From: Azospirillum agricola
Lineage (GTDB): Bacteria > Pseudomonadota > Alphaproteobacteria > Azospirillales > Azospirillaceae
Direction: 5' to 3'
Length of the DNA: 64,000 nt
Assembly (NCBI RefSeq): GCF_017876095.1
Contig: NZ_JAGINM010000002.1
Span: forward strand, 1 to 64,000
A program made the position numbers and the translations under genes. A model generated the notes under the pieces. The model was not told the origin of the DNA. It worked only from the letters and a program-made list of their open reading frames with translations, and searched no databases. This document shows, in pieces, positions 29,758 through 38,600 of this stretch. Position 1 is the first letter of the stretch. The number at the start of each line of letters is the position of its first letter.

Positions 29758-30891
29758 ATGGACGTTCTCGGCGGTTTCTGGACCTCGGTTCTCGCGTTCC
29801 TGGTGGTCCTCACCGTGCTCGTGTTCGTGCACGAGCTTGGCCATTATCTGGTCGCGCGGCGCAACGGCGTGCGGATTGAGGTCTTCTCCATCGGCTTCGG
29901 GCCGGAGTTGTTCGGTTTCAACGACCGCGCCGGCACGCGCTGGAAGTTCAGCGCCCTGCCGCTCGGCGGCTACGTCAAGATGTTCGGCGACGCCGATCCG
30001 GCGAGCACGCCGGGCGCCCATCTGACCGCCATGTCGGCGGATGAGCGCGCCGTCTCCTTCCATCACAAGAGGCTGGGCCAGCGCGCCGCCGTGGTCGCCG
30101 CCGGCCCCATCGCCAACTTCGTCTTCTCCATCGTGGTGCTGGCGGTGCTGTTCGCCACCGCCGGCCAGTCCTTCACGCCCGCCGACGTCGGCGGCGTGCA
30201 GCCGGGCAGCGCCGCCGAGCGCGCCGGGCTCCAGCCGGGCGACCTGATCCTGTCGATCGACGGGGCCGGCATCCAGCGCTTCGAGGAAATCCGCCAGATC
30301 GTCTCGATCAAGCCGGGCGAGACGCTGCGGATGGAGGTCGAGCGCGAGGGCAGGGTGGTCACGCTCGACGCCACGCCCGACGCCCGCGAGATGACCGACC
30401 GACTCGGCAACACCCACCGTGTCGGCCAGCTCGGCATCACCCGTGGCAGCGTCGATATGAAGCGCCACGACCCGGTGACCGCCGTCTGGCAGGCAGGGCG
30501 TGAGGTGATGGGGATGATCACCGGCACCTTCACCGCGCTCGGCCAGATGGTCGAGGGCTCGCGCGGGACCGAGGAGCTGGGCGGGCCGCTGCGCATCGCC
30601 CAGATGTCGGGCGAGGTGGCGCAATCGGGCTGGTACCCGCTGGTCTGGTTCATGACCTTCCTGTCGGTCAACCTTGGCCTGATCAACCTGTTCCCGGTGC
30701 CGATGCTCGACGGCGGCCATCTGCTGTTCTACGGCATCGAGGCGCTGCGCGGACGCCCCCTCGGAGCGAGAGCGCAAGAATACGGTTTCCGCATTGGATT
30801 GGCTTTGGTATTAACGCTCATGGTCTTCGCCACGTGGAACGACCTCGTTCAATTGCGCGTGGTCGATTTCTTCCGGGGACTGGTGTCGTAA
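29758..30891 (+). CDS. rseP: RIP metalloprotease RseP (site-2 protease)
   Basis: A 377-residue intramembrane zinc protease. The HExxH motif is VFVHELGH (His25, Glu26, His29) in the first membrane helix; a single PDZ-like domain sits near residues 135-215 (VQPGSAAERAGLQPGDLILS); the C-terminal membrane motif is INLFPVPMLDGGHLLFY with the third zinc ligand Asp. It cleaves membrane anti-sigma factors or signal-peptide remnants. The start MDVLGGF at 29758 follows AAGGGTGG; an in-frame start at 29695 would overlap dxr. It precedes bamA, the usual order. Confidence 0.95.
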   Translation: MDVLGGFWTSVLAFLVVLTVLVFVHELGHYLVARRNGVRIEVFSIGFGPELFGFNDRAGTRWKFSALPLGGYVKMFGDADPASTPGAHLTAMSADERAVSFHHKRLGQRAAVVAAGPIANFVFSIVVLAVLFATAGQSFTPADVGGVQPGSAAERAGLQPGDLILSIDGAGIQRFEEIRQIVSIKPGETLRMEVEREGRVVTLDATPDAREMTDRLGNTHRVGQLGITRGSVDMKRHDPVTAVWQAGREVMGMITGTFTALGQMVEGSRGTEELGGPLRIAQMSGEVAQSGWYPLVWFMTFLSVNLGLINLFPVPMLDGGHLLFYGIEALRGRPLGARAQEYGFRIGLALVLTLMVFATWNDLVQLRVVDFFRGLVS

Positions 30892-30918
30892 CGCCAGCCC
30901 CTTGCCAGGGAGCGTGAT

Positions 30919-33246
30919 TTGCCGGTGTCGAGCAAAGTTCTGGTGGCGGGCCTGCTGGCCGGCTGCGCCATGACGACGGTGTCTGTCGCCCTCGCCCAGT
31001 CAGGGTCCCCGTCAGCGGCGTTCGGGTCGTCGGTCGCCCAGGTCTTTTCCGGCGGAACGGTGCGCGACATCCGTGTCGATGGCATCCAGCGCATCGAGGC
31101 CTCCACGGTCCGCTCCTATCTGGCGATCCAGCCGGGCGATTCGTTCGATCCCGACCGCATCGACCAGTCCCTGAAGGCGCTGTTCAACACGGGCCTGTTC
31201 GCCGACGTCACGCTGCGGCGCGACGGCGACACGCTGGTGGTGGCGGTGGTCGAGAACCCGATCATCAACCGCATCGCCTTCGAGGGCAACAAGCGGATTG
31301 AAAAGGACAATCTGGAGAAGGAAATCCAGCTTCGTCCGCGCGTGGTCTACACCCGCACCCGCGTGCAGAACGACGTCCAGCGTATCCAGGACATCTACCG
31401 CCGCCAGGGCCGATTCGCGGCCACGGTCGAGCCGAAGATCATCCAGCTCGACCAGAACCGCGTCGATCTGGTCTTCGAGATCAACGAGGGTGTGCGCACC
31501 GGCGTGCGCGGCATCACCTTCGTCGGCAACGAGAAATTCTCCGACGGCTCCCTGCGCGAGGCGATCCAGACCAAGGAGACCGCCTGGTGGCGGTTCCTGA
31601 CCTCGGACGACAACTACGACCCCGACCGGCTGAACTACGACCGCGACCTGTTGCGCCGCTTCTACCTGAAGGAAGGCTACGCCGATTTCCGCGTGGTCTC
31701 CGCGGTGGCCGAGCTGACGCCGGACCGCGAGGCGTTCTTCATCACCTTCACCATCGAGGAAGGCGAGCGCTACAAGTTCGGCAAGATCGACATCAAGTCC
31801 TCGCTGAAGCAGCTCGACCCGGCGACCCTTGAGACGATCACGACGACCAAGGAAGGGGACTGGTACAACGCGCAGGAGGTGGAGAACACCATCACCAAGC
31901 TGACCTCGGCGGTCGGCGACCTGCAATACGCTTTCGTCGATGTCCGGCCGCGCATCTCGCGCAACCGCGAGACCCAGGCGATCGACATCACCTACGAGAT
32001 CAACGAGGGGCCGCGCGTCTTCGTCGACCGCATCGACATCAACGGCAACGTCCGCACGCTGGACAAGGTGATCCGGCGCGAGATGCTGCTGTCCGAAGGC
32101 GACCCGTTCAGCTCCTCCAAGCTGAAGCGGTCCGAGCAGCGGATCAAGGATCTGGGGTATTTCGAGCGGGTGAACGTCACCACCGCCGAAAGCAGCGTTC
32201 CCGACCGCACCGTGGTCAACGTCGAGGTGGCCGAACAATCGACCGGCGAGATCTCCATCGGCGCCGGTTTCTCGACCTCCGACGGTCCTCTGGGCGACTT
32301 CTCGATCCGAGAGCGCAACCTGCTGGGCCGTGGCCAGGACCTGCGGCTGGGCGCGACGATTTCCGGCGTCCGCCAGGAATACGACATTTCCTTCACCGAG
32401 CCCTATTTCCTCGACCGCGACCTGTCGGCCGGCGTCGACATCTTCCGTGTCCGCCGGAATTACCAGGATGAGAGCTCCTTCAACGAGAAGAACACCGGCT
32501 TCTCGCTGCGTCTCGGCTTCCCGCTGAGCGAGAACCTGCGCCAGCGCGTCTACTACCAGCTCCAGGACACCCTGATCGAGGAGGTGCCGGTCACCGCCTC
32601 GAAGTACGTGCAGGAGCAGAAGGGCGAGCGCCTGACCTCGCTGATCGGCCAGGAGCTGACCTACGACCGGCGCAACAGCAAGCTGACGCCGACCGAGGGT
32701 TACTTCATCCGCCTGACCAACGACATCGCCGGTCTCGGCGGTTCGGTGCGCTTCCTGCGGAACCGTCTGGCCGGCGGCTACTACCTGCCGTTGGACGGCG
32801 AGAACTGGGTGCTGAGCACCACCGGCGAACTGGGCTACATCCTCGGCATGGGCCAGAAGGTGGCTTTGGCCGACCGCTTCTTCATCGGCGGCGACACGCT
32901 GCGCGGCTTCAACACCGCCGGCATCGGTCCGCGCGACATCACGACCGGCGATTCGCTGGGCGGCACGCGCTACGCCCGCGCCTCGGTCGAGATGAGCTTC
33001 CCCTTCGGCCTGCCGGAGGAATTCGGCCTGCTCGGCCACGCCTTCACCGACGTCGGCTCGCTGGGCAAGGTCGACATCAGCGACCCGAACGTCGTCGACA
33101 AGGAGTCGATCCGCGTGTCGGTCGGCACCGGCGTGTCGTGGAAGTCGCCGTTCGGCCCGATCCGTCTCGACGTGGCGCTTCCTCTGCGCAAGGAAAGCTA
33201 CGACAAGAAAGAGCTCATCCGTTTCAGCTTCGGAACCAGGTTCTAA
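30919..33246 (+). CDS. bamA: Outer membrane protein assembly factor BamA
   Basis: The 775-residue central component of the beta-barrel assembly machine. An N-terminal signal peptide ends near SVALAQS (residue 27). Five POTRA domains follow (for instance IRVDGIQRIEASTVRSYLAI, IAFEGNKRIEKDNLEKEIQL, ITFVGNEKFSDGSLREAIQT), then the 16-strand barrel with RGFNTAGIGPRD and a C-terminal aromatic residue (FSFGTRF) for barrel recognition. The start is a TTG at 30919 with GGGAG six bases upstream; GTG 30925 is the alternative. Skp follows after one base. Confidence 0.96.
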   Translation: MPVSSKVLVAGLLAGCAMTTVSVALAQSGSPSAAFGSSVAQVFSGGTVRDIRVDGIQRIEASTVRSYLAIQPGDSFDPDRIDQSLKALFNTGLFADVTLRRDGDTLVVAVVENPIINRIAFEGNKRIEKDNLEKEIQLRPRVVYTRTRVQNDVQRIQDIYRRQGRFAATVEPKIIQLDQNRVDLVFEINEGVRTGVRGITFVGNEKFSDGSLREAIQTKETAWWRFLTSDDNYDPDRLNYDRDLLRRFYLKEGYADFRVVSAVAELTPDREAFFITFTIEEGERYKFGKIDIKSSLKQLDPATLETITTTKEGDWYNAQEVENTITKLTSAVGDLQYAFVDVRPRISRNRETQAIDITYEINEGPRVFVDRIDINGNVRTLDKVIRREMLLSEGDPFSSSKLKRSEQRIKDLGYFERVNVTTAESSVPDRTVVNVEVAEQSTGEISIGAGFSTSDGPLGDFSIRERNLLGRGQDLRLGATISGVRQEYDISFTEPYFLDRDLSAGVDIFRVRRNYQDESSFNEKNTGFSLRLGFPLSENLRQRVYYQLQDTLIEEVPVTASKYVQEQKGERLTSLIGQELTYDRRNSKLTPTEGYFIRLTNDIAGLGGSVRFLRNRLAGGYYLPLDGENWVLSTTGELGYILGMGQKVALADRFFIGGDTLRGFNTAGIGPRDITTGDSLGGTRYARASVEMSFPFGLPEEFGLLGHAFTDVGSLGKVDISDPNVVDKESIRVSVGTGVSWKSPFGPIRLDVALPLRKESYDKKELIRFSFGTRF

Positions 33247-33247
33247 G

Positions 33248-33907
33248 ATGCAATCCAGCACGCTCAAGGCGACGCTTCGCGCCGCCGCCCTGTCGGTCGC
33301 CGTGACCGCCGGTCTGTCCTACGCTCCGGCGGTCCTGGCCCAGGCGGCTCCCAAGGCGGAACCGCCCAAGGCGGCCGCTCCGGCTCCCGCCGCGGCGGGA
33401 GCCCCCGCCGCCGCTCCGGCGACGGGCGAGCTGAAGGCTCCGGTCATCGCGGTGATCGACGTCCAGAAGATCATGCAGGAATCCAACGCCTCGAAGGGGA
33501 TCTCCAAATCCTTCGAGACGCTGCGTGAAACCTACCAGAAGGAAATCTCCGCGCTCGAGGACAAGCTGCGCAAGGGCGAGGACGAGTTGCGCAAGCAGCA
33601 GACCGTCCTGGCGCCGGAAGCGCTCGCCAACAAGCGGCGCGACTTCGAGAAGCAGGTCGCCGAGGTGCAGAAGACCGTCCAGACCCGCAAGCGGGTGCTG
33701 GAGACCTCGCTGAACGAGGCGATGGCGGTGGTCCATAAGACGATGGTCGAGATCGTCGCCGACATCTCGCGCGAGCGCGGCGCCAATCTGGTTCTGGCGC
33801 GCCAGCAGTTCGTTCTGGTCGACACCCAGCTCGACGTCACCGACACCGTGCTGGAGCGGGTGAACAAGAAGCTGCCGCAGGTCGCTCTCAACGTTCCCAA
33901 GCAGTAA
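33248..33907 (+). CDS. OmpH/Skp-family periplasmic chaperone
   Basis: A 219-residue Skp-like protein that escorts outer-membrane proteins to BamA. The signal peptide ends near PAVLAQAAP; a Pro/Ala-rich linker of about 30 residues follows; then [20 protein letters not shown] and a long charged coiled coil ([40 protein letters not shown]) forming the tentacles, and a final strand region [33 protein letters not shown]. It starts one base after bamA and ends at a terminator. Confidence 0.93.
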   Translation: MQSSTLKATLRAAALSVAVTAGLSYAPAVLAQAAPKAEPPKAAAPAPAAAGAPAAAPATGELKAPVIAVIDVQKIMQESNASKGISKSFETLRETYQKEISALEDKLRKGEDELRKQQTVLAPEALANKRRDFEKQVAEVQKTVQTRKRVLETSLNEAMAVVHKTMVEIVADISRERGANLVLARQQFVLVDTQLDVTDTVLERVNKKLPQVALNVPKQ

Positions 33908-33920
33908 GGGCGTCCGGAAA

Positions 33921-33962
33921 AAAAGGGCCGCCACCGTCCATCCGGGCGATGGCGGCCCTTTT
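33921..33962 (+). terminator. Terminator after skp
   Basis: AAAAGGGCCGCCA (33921-33933) pairs with TGGCGGCCCTTTT (33950-33962). The stem ends in a U-rich strand. It divides the bamA-skp part from fabZ-lpxA. Confidence 0.9.
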
Positions 33963-34118
33963 CGTTGCCGGGGGACGCCGGCTGAGCGATTGCAGTCGCC
34001 GCCGAAATCGGGCAAGAAGGCGGCGAACAGGTCAGACGCCGCGGCGACGCGGCGCCCCGTTCCCGGTTCTGGGAACGCGGAAACTTTCGGCGGTTTTGGA
34101 AAGGCGGGCGGCCGGACG

Positions 34119-34601
34119 ATGGATGTAACGGCAGACAACAACGCGCAAAGCAACACGCTTCCCGATCTCGACGTGAACCGGATCATGCAGATGATCCCGC
34201 ACCGCTATCCGATCCTGATGATCGAGCGGGTGGTCGACATCGTGCTGGGCGAGAGTGCCACCGGCATCAAGAACGTCTCGATCAACGAGCCCTTCTTCCA
34301 GGGGCATTTCCCCTCGCGTCCGGTCATGCCCGGCGTGCTGATCATCGAGGCGATGGCCCAGACCTCGGCCGTCCTGGTCGTCGGCACGCTCGGGGCCGAA
34401 GCCGAGGGCAAGCTGGTCTATTTCATGACGGTGGACGAGGCGCGCTTCCGCCGCCCGGTGACGCCGGGTGACACCATCCACATCCATGTCACCAAGCAGC
34501 GCAAGCGCGCCAACGTCTGGAAGTTTCAGGGCGAGGCCAAGGTCAACGGCGTCCTCGTCGCCGAAGCCGTCTATTCCGCCATGATCCTGGACGAGAAATG
34601 A
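34119..34601 (+). CDS. fabZ: 3-hydroxyacyl-ACP dehydratase FabZ
   Basis: A 160-residue hotdog dehydratase of fatty acid elongation. The active-site histidine is in [20 protein letters not shown] (with the Glu in the same helix), preceded by [19 protein letters not shown]. The start MDVTADNN at 34119 is chosen because the preceding open frame (from 33990) reads basic, non-conserved sequence behind the skp terminator. fabZ ends four bases into lpxA (ATGA overlap), coupling fatty acid and lipid A synthesis. The lpxD gene that usually precedes fabZ is absent. Confidence 0.95.
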   Translation: MDVTADNNAQSNTLPDLDVNRIMQMIPHRYPILMIERVVDIVLGESATGIKNVSINEPFFQGHFPSRPVMPGVLIIEAMAQTSAVLVVGTLGAEAEGKLVYFMTVDEARFRRPVTPGDTIHIHVTKQRKRANVWKFQGEAKVNGVLVAEAVYSAMILDEK

Positions 34602-35392
34602 CCGTCACCATCCACCCGTCCGCCATCGTCGATCCCGCCGCCTCGCTGGGCGAGAGCGTCTCGATCGGCCCCTTCTGCGTCGTCGGTCCCCAGGTCGAAC
34701 TGGGCGATGGCGTGCGGTTGGTGTCCCATGTCGCGGTGGAGGGGCGGACGCGCATCGGCGCCGGCACGGAGATCTACCCCTTCGCCTCCATCGGCCATCG
34801 GCCGCAGGACCTGAAGTTCCATGGCGAGCCGTCGGAGCTGGTCATCGGCGCGCGGAACCAGATCCGTGAGCATGTGACGATGAATCCGGGGACCGAGGGC
34901 GGCGGCATGATCACCCGCGTCGGCGACGATGGGCTGTTCATGATGGGCTCGCATGTGGCGCACGACTGCATCGTCGGCAACCATGTGATCCTGGCGAACA
35001 ACGCGACGCTGGGCGGCCATGTGACGCTGGGCGATTACGTCATCATCGGCGGTCTGTCGGCGGTGCGTCAGTTCGTCCGCATCGGTGCCCACGCCATGAT
35101 CGGTGGCATGTCGGGCGTCGAGAACGACGTGATCCCCTTCGGCCTCGTCATGGGCGACCGGGCACGCTTGGCCGGGCTCAATCTGGTCGGGCTGGAGCGG
35201 CGTGGCTTCAAGAAGGACGACATCCACGCGTTGCGGGCCGCCTACCGCATGCTGTTCGGTCCGGAGGGCACCTTCGCCGAGCGTGTCGAGGGGGTCGGCC
35301 GCGATTTTGGCGAACGCGCCCTGATCACCGACGTGCTCGACTTCATCCGCGCCAAAGAGGCCCGCTCGCTCTGCCAGCCGCGTGAAGGCTGA
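34598..35392 (+). CDS. lpxA: UDP-N-acetylglucosamine acyltransferase
   Basis: The 264-residue first enzyme of lipid A synthesis, moving a 3-hydroxyacyl chain from ACP to UDP-GlcNAc. It is a left-handed beta-helix of hexapeptide repeats, for instance [66 protein letters not shown] (the His catalytic base region) and [20 protein letters not shown]. The C-terminal helical part begins around [20 protein letters not shown]. It overlaps fabZ by four bases and lpxI by eleven. Confidence 0.96.
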   Translation: MTVTIHPSAIVDPAASLGESVSIGPFCVVGPQVELGDGVRLVSHVAVEGRTRIGAGTEIYPFASIGHRPQDLKFHGEPSELVIGARNQIREHVTMNPGTEGGGMITRVGDDGLFMMGSHVAHDCIVGNHVILANNATLGGHVTLGDYVIIGGLSAVRQFVRIGAHAMIGGMSGVENDVIPFGLVMGDRARLAGLNLVGLERRGFKKDDIHALRAAYRMLFGPEGTFAERVEGVGRDFGERALITDVLDFIRAKEARSLCQPREG

Positions 35393-36263
35393 GGCGGCGG
35401 AGCCCCGCCCCGTGACCGCCGTTCCGCAGAAGCTCGCCATCCTCGCCGGCGGCGGCACGCTGCCGGCGCGCATCGCGGCGGCAGCGCTGGGGCAGGGGCG
35501 GCCGGTCTTCCTGGTCGCCTTCGAGGGGCACACCGATCCCGACACCGTGACCGGGCTCCCGCATCTGTGGAGCCGTTTCGGGGCTGCCGGGACCATCATC
35601 CGCCGCCTGCACGACGAGGGCGTCGGCGACGTGGTGTTTGCCGGACCGGTCAAGCGTCCCTCCTTCACCGAACTGCTGCCCGACTGGCGGACCACGCGCT
35701 TCCTGGCGCGGGTCGGCGCTCGGGCGCTCGGTGACGACGGGCTGCTGCGCGCCGTGGTGCGCGAACTGGAGGAGGACGGGTTTCGTGTTGTCGGGTTGCA
35801 TGATGTGCTGAAGGATTTGCTGACCACCCCCGGCCCCGTCGGATCGTTGGTTCCGGACGCGGAGGCCCTGCACGACATTGCCCGCGCGGCCGAGGTGGCG
35901 CGGGCGATGGGCAATCTCGACGTCGGGCAGGGCGCGGTGGTCCAGCAGGGCATCGTGCTGGCGGTCGAGGCCATCGAGGGCACCGACGCCATGCTGGCGC
36001 GTTGCGCCGGGCTGGCGCGGCCGGGGCCGGGCGGGGTTCTGGTCAAGCTCGCCAAGCCGCGCCAGGACCGTCGCATCGACCTGCCGACCATGGGCGTGAC
36101 GACGGTGGAGAACGCGGCGGCGGCCGGTCTGCGCGGCATCGCGGTCGAGGCGGGCGGCAGCCTGCTGGTCGATCGCGCGGCGGTGGCGCGGACGGCCGAC
36201 CGGCTCGGCCTGTTCGTCGTCGGCATCGACGCGCCGGGCGCTTCCACCGGGCCGGCGCCATGA
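35382..36263 (+). CDS. lpxI: UDP-2,3-diacylglucosamine pyrophosphatase LpxI
   Basis: A 293-residue LpxI (DUF1009) protein, the alphaproteobacterial replacement for LpxH, producing lipid X from UDP-diacylglucosamine. Family features are LAILAGGGTLPARIAAAALG, VVFAGPVKRPSFTELLPDWR, RVVGLHDVLKDLLTTPGPVG, GNLDVGQGAVVQQGIVLAVE, EGTDAMLARCAGL and LVKLAKPRQDRRIDLPTMGV. A GTG at 35382 is the presumed start; GTG 35412 (before TAVPQKLAIL) is also possible. ATGA overlap with lpxB. Confidence 0.94.
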   Translation: MKAEAAEPRPVTAVPQKLAILAGGGTLPARIAAAALGQGRPVFLVAFEGHTDPDTVTGLPHLWSRFGAAGTIIRRLHDEGVGDVVFAGPVKRPSFTELLPDWRTTRFLARVGARALGDDGLLRAVVRELEEDGFRVVGLHDVLKDLLTTPGPVGSLVPDAEALHDIARAAEVARAMGNLDVGQGAVVQQGIVLAVEAIEGTDAMLARCAGLARPGPGGVLVKLAKPRQDRRIDLPTMGVTTVENAAAAGLRGIAVEAGGSLLVDRAAVARTADRLGLFVVGIDAPGASTGPAP

Positions 36264-37453
36264 GCGTGCCGACCCTCTTCCTGATCGCCGGAGAGCCGTC
36301 GGGCGATGCGCTCGGCGCCCGGCTGATGGCCTCGGCCAAGCGGCTGACCGGCGGGCGTGTGCGGTTCGCCGGCATCGGCGGCGAGCGGATGATCGCCGAA
36401 GGGCTTGAAAGCCTGTTTCCCATGGCGGAACTGACGCTGTTCGGCATCTTCGAGCTGTTGCCGCATCTTCCCAACCTGATCCGCCGCATCGACCAGACGG
36501 TGGCGACGATCCTGCGCGACCGCCCTGCCGTGGTGGTCGGCATCGATTCGCCCGGCTTCACGGTGCGGGTGTCGAAAAAGGTCCGGACGGCGGCGCCCGG
36601 CATTCCGCTGGTCCATTACGTCGCGCCGACGGTCTGGGCCTGGAAACCCAAGCGCGCCGCCAAATACGCGGCGATCTACGACCACCTTCTTGCCGTCCTG
36701 CCCTTCGAACCGCCCTATTTCGAGCGCGAGGGGCTGGCCTGCACCTTCGTCGGCCATTCGGTGGTCGAGAGCGGGGCGGGGGCCGGCGATGCCGGCCGCT
36801 TCCGGGTGCGGCATGGTCTGGCCCCCACCGACCGACTGGTCGCCATCCTGCCGGGCAGCCGCAAGGGCGAGGTGAGCCGCCTGCTTCCCGATTTCCGCGC
36901 GACGCTGGAACGGTTGCGGCCGACCCATCCCGGTCTGGTCGCCGTCGTGCCGACGGTGGCGACGGTGCGCGACCGCGTCATCGCGGCGGTCGCCGACTGG
37001 CCCGTGCGCACCATCGTGATCGAGGGCGACGCCGCCAAATACGACGCCTTCGCGGCGGCGGAAGCGGCGCTCGCCGCGTCGGGAACCGTGGCGTTGGAAC
37101 TGGCGCTCGCCCGGTTGCCGGCGGTGATCGCCTACCGGCTGAACCCGGTGACGGTGGCGCTCTATCGACGACTGATCCGCGTGAAGTATGTCAATCTCGT
37201 CAACCTGATGCTCGACCGGATGCTGGTGCCCGAGCTGTTGCAGCAGGAGTGCCGGCCCGAAAGGCTGGCCAAGGAGTTGGCACGGCTGCTCGACGATCCG
37301 CAGGCCCGGCAGGCGCAGATCGACGGCGTGGTCGAGGTCGCGCGCTGGCTGGGGCAGGGCGACCGTCCGCCCAGCGAGCGGGCCGCCCGCGCCATCCTCG
37401 ACGTCATCGCCCGACACCACCCCAACCCCGAAGCGGGAGAGGCAAGACCATGA
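36260..37453 (+). CDS. lpxB: Lipid A disaccharide synthase
   Basis: The 397-residue GT19 glycosyltransferase joining UDP-diacylglucosamine with lipid X. Motifs: LFLIAGEPSGDALGARLM at the start, GIGGERMIAEGLESLF, ELTLFGIFELLPHLP, VVGIDSPGFTVRVSKKV, HYVAPTVWAWKPKRA, LPFEPPYFEREGLACTFVGH and LPGSRKGEVSRLLPDF. ATG 36260 overlaps the lpxI stop, and the gene's own stop overlaps gloA by four bases. Three contiguous lipid A steps (lpxA, lpxI, lpxB) are thus translationally coupled. Confidence 0.96.
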   Translation: MSVPTLFLIAGEPSGDALGARLMASAKRLTGGRVRFAGIGGERMIAEGLESLFPMAELTLFGIFELLPHLPNLIRRIDQTVATILRDRPAVVVGIDSPGFTVRVSKKVRTAAPGIPLVHYVAPTVWAWKPKRAAKYAAIYDHLLAVLPFEPPYFEREGLACTFVGHSVVESGAGAGDAGRFRVRHGLAPTDRLVAILPGSRKGEVSRLLPDFRATLERLRPTHPGLVAVVPTVATVRDRVIAAVADWPVRTIVIEGDAAKYDAFAAAEAALAASGTVALELALARLPAVIAYRLNPVTVALYRRLIRVKYVNLVNLMLDRMLVPELLQQECRPERLAKELARLLDDPQARQAQIDGVVEVARWLGQGDRPPSERAARAILDVIARHHPNPEAGEARP

Positions 37454-37845
37454 GCGATTTCCGACTGCTGCACACGATGCTGCGCGTTCTTGATTTGGAC
37501 AAGTCGATCGATTTCTACACGCGGCTGCTCGGCATGAGGCTGCTGCGCCGCAACGATTACGAGGGCGGCCGCTTCACCCTGGCCTTCGTCGGCTACGGCG
37601 ACGAATCCGACACCGCGGTGCTGGAACTGACCCATAATTGGGACCAGGCGGAGCCCTACGAGATCGGCACCGGCTATGGCCACATCGCGCTTGGCGTGCC
37701 GGACATTTACGCCACCTGCGACAAGCTGGCGGCGGAAGGCGTCAAGATCCCGCGCGCGCCCGGCCCGATGAAGCATGGCAGCACCGTGATCGCCTTCATC
37801 GAGGATCCGGACGGCTACAAGGTCGAGTTGATCGAGAAGAAGTAA
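37450..37845 (+). CDS. gloA: Lactoylglutathione lyase (glyoxalase I)
   Basis: A 131-residue glyoxalase I converting the methylglyoxal-glutathione hemithioacetal to lactoylglutathione. The two beta-alpha-beta modules carry metal ligands: HTMLRVLDLDKSIDFYTRLL with GMRLLRRNDY (His8), AVLELTHNWD, GYGHIALGVPDIYATCDKL (His) and FIEDPDGYKVELIEK (Glu). Length is normal for the Ni-type enzyme. Its ATG overlaps the lpxB TGA, with GGGAGAGG just upstream inside lpxB, so it is the last gene of the lipid A unit. Downstream a short GGCGGC-TTGAAC-GCCGCC hairpin (37862-37879) has no U-tract. Confidence 0.95.
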   Translation: MSDFRLLHTMLRVLDLDKSIDFYTRLLGMRLLRRNDYEGGRFTLAFVGYGDESDTAVLELTHNWDQAEPYEIGTGYGHIALGVPDIYATCDKLAAEGVKIPRAPGPMKHGSTVIAFIEDPDGYKVELIEKK

Positions 37846-37936
37846 GAATTCCCGGACGGCTGGCGGCTTGAACGCCGCCGGCCGCCGGGACGCGGTGCTG
37901 CCCGTCGTCCGCCCGCAACCCTATGGCGCAGCTTTT

Positions 37937-37984
37937 GCTTGAGCCTCCCCCAACGCAACCGTGTGTCCTTGGGGAGGCTCAAGC
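37937..37984 (+). promoter_or_regulatory. Hairpin that encloses the Shine-Dalgarno of the next gene
   Basis: GCTTGAGCCTCCCC (37937-37950) is perfectly complementary to GGGGAGGCTCAAGC (37971-37984), a 14-bp stem around a 20-base loop. The right arm contains GGGGAGG, the only good ribosome-binding sequence for the ATG at 37985, and ends directly at that codon. In RNA the stem would block translation. It lacks a U-tract, so it is not a simple terminator. Confidence 0.7.
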
Positions 37985-38542
37985 ATGTCGTCCGGTCAAC
38001 TCACCGTCCAGTTGGGCTTGGGCCCATATTCGATCGCCAACGCCACGCGCATCGATGTTTCGGGACTGAAGGCCGTCAAGCTGACGGAAGCTCCGCAGGA
38101 GCATTTCCAAAGGCTGATCGACTCCCAGGAGATGATGCTGCGGCATCGCTACACCGAACCCGCGGATGTTTCCAACCATCCGGCCTACAAGGACTACGCG
38201 CGGGTCATGGTCGGTGGGAAGGAGGTCGCGCGGGTCGACAACAACGGCTTCCTGATCACCTCCAACAGCGTCGCCGTCCAGGTCGAAGGGCGCATTCCCG
38301 ACATCGGGCCAACCGGGAAATCCGGGCCGCTGCTGGCGCAGGCGCGGGCGGAGGCGGTGGCCAAGCTGCTTGGCGGCAAGGTGGTGGCGTCCGAGACCGC
38401 GATAAACCAGCAGCGTTACGACTCGCTGCCCAAGCCCAAACCGATCTTTGACGAAACGGCGATGATGCAGGATCCCGTGTATGGGCAAATCCAGGAAACC
38501 AAGCGGGCGCGCCTGCTGTTCCTGGCGCAGCAGATGGCGTGA
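37985..38542 (+). CDS. Hypothetical protein of unknown function
   Basis: A 185-residue soluble protein without signal or membrane segments. I do not recognise it. Visible features are a hydrophobic start (SSGQLTVQLGLGPYSI), a central part VGGKEVARVDNNGFLITSNS, a helix QARAEAVAKLLGGKVV and a charged C-terminal helix ending KRARLLFLAQQMA. ATG 37985 lies directly behind the hairpin whose right arm holds GGGGAGG, eight bases away. It stands alone between gloA and the convergent regulator gene. An in-frame GTG at 37961 lies in the hairpin loop and is less likely. Confidence 0.65.
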   Translation: MSSGQLTVQLGLGPYSIANATRIDVSGLKAVKLTEAPQEHFQRLIDSQEMMLRHRYTEPADVSNHPAYKDYARVMVGGKEVARVDNNGFLITSNSVAVQVEGRIPDIGPTGKSGPLLAQARAEAVAKLLGGKVVASETAINQQRYDSLPKPKPIFDETAMMQDPVYGQIQETKRARLLFLAQQMA

Positions 38543-38600
38543 TCTTGCCGGCCGGACAATTTTGCCGGGAAAAATTGTTTCGGCGCTGTTGCAGCCGGTC

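Noticed and set aside
31012..33267. A 751-codon minus-strand frame opposite bamA
   Set aside because: It mirrors the bamA codon pattern and has no motif or ribosome site; bamA is unambiguous.
33990..34118. N-terminal extension of fabZ by 43 codons
   Set aside because: It lies right behind the skp terminator and reads Arg/Gly-rich sequence not found in FabZ proteins.
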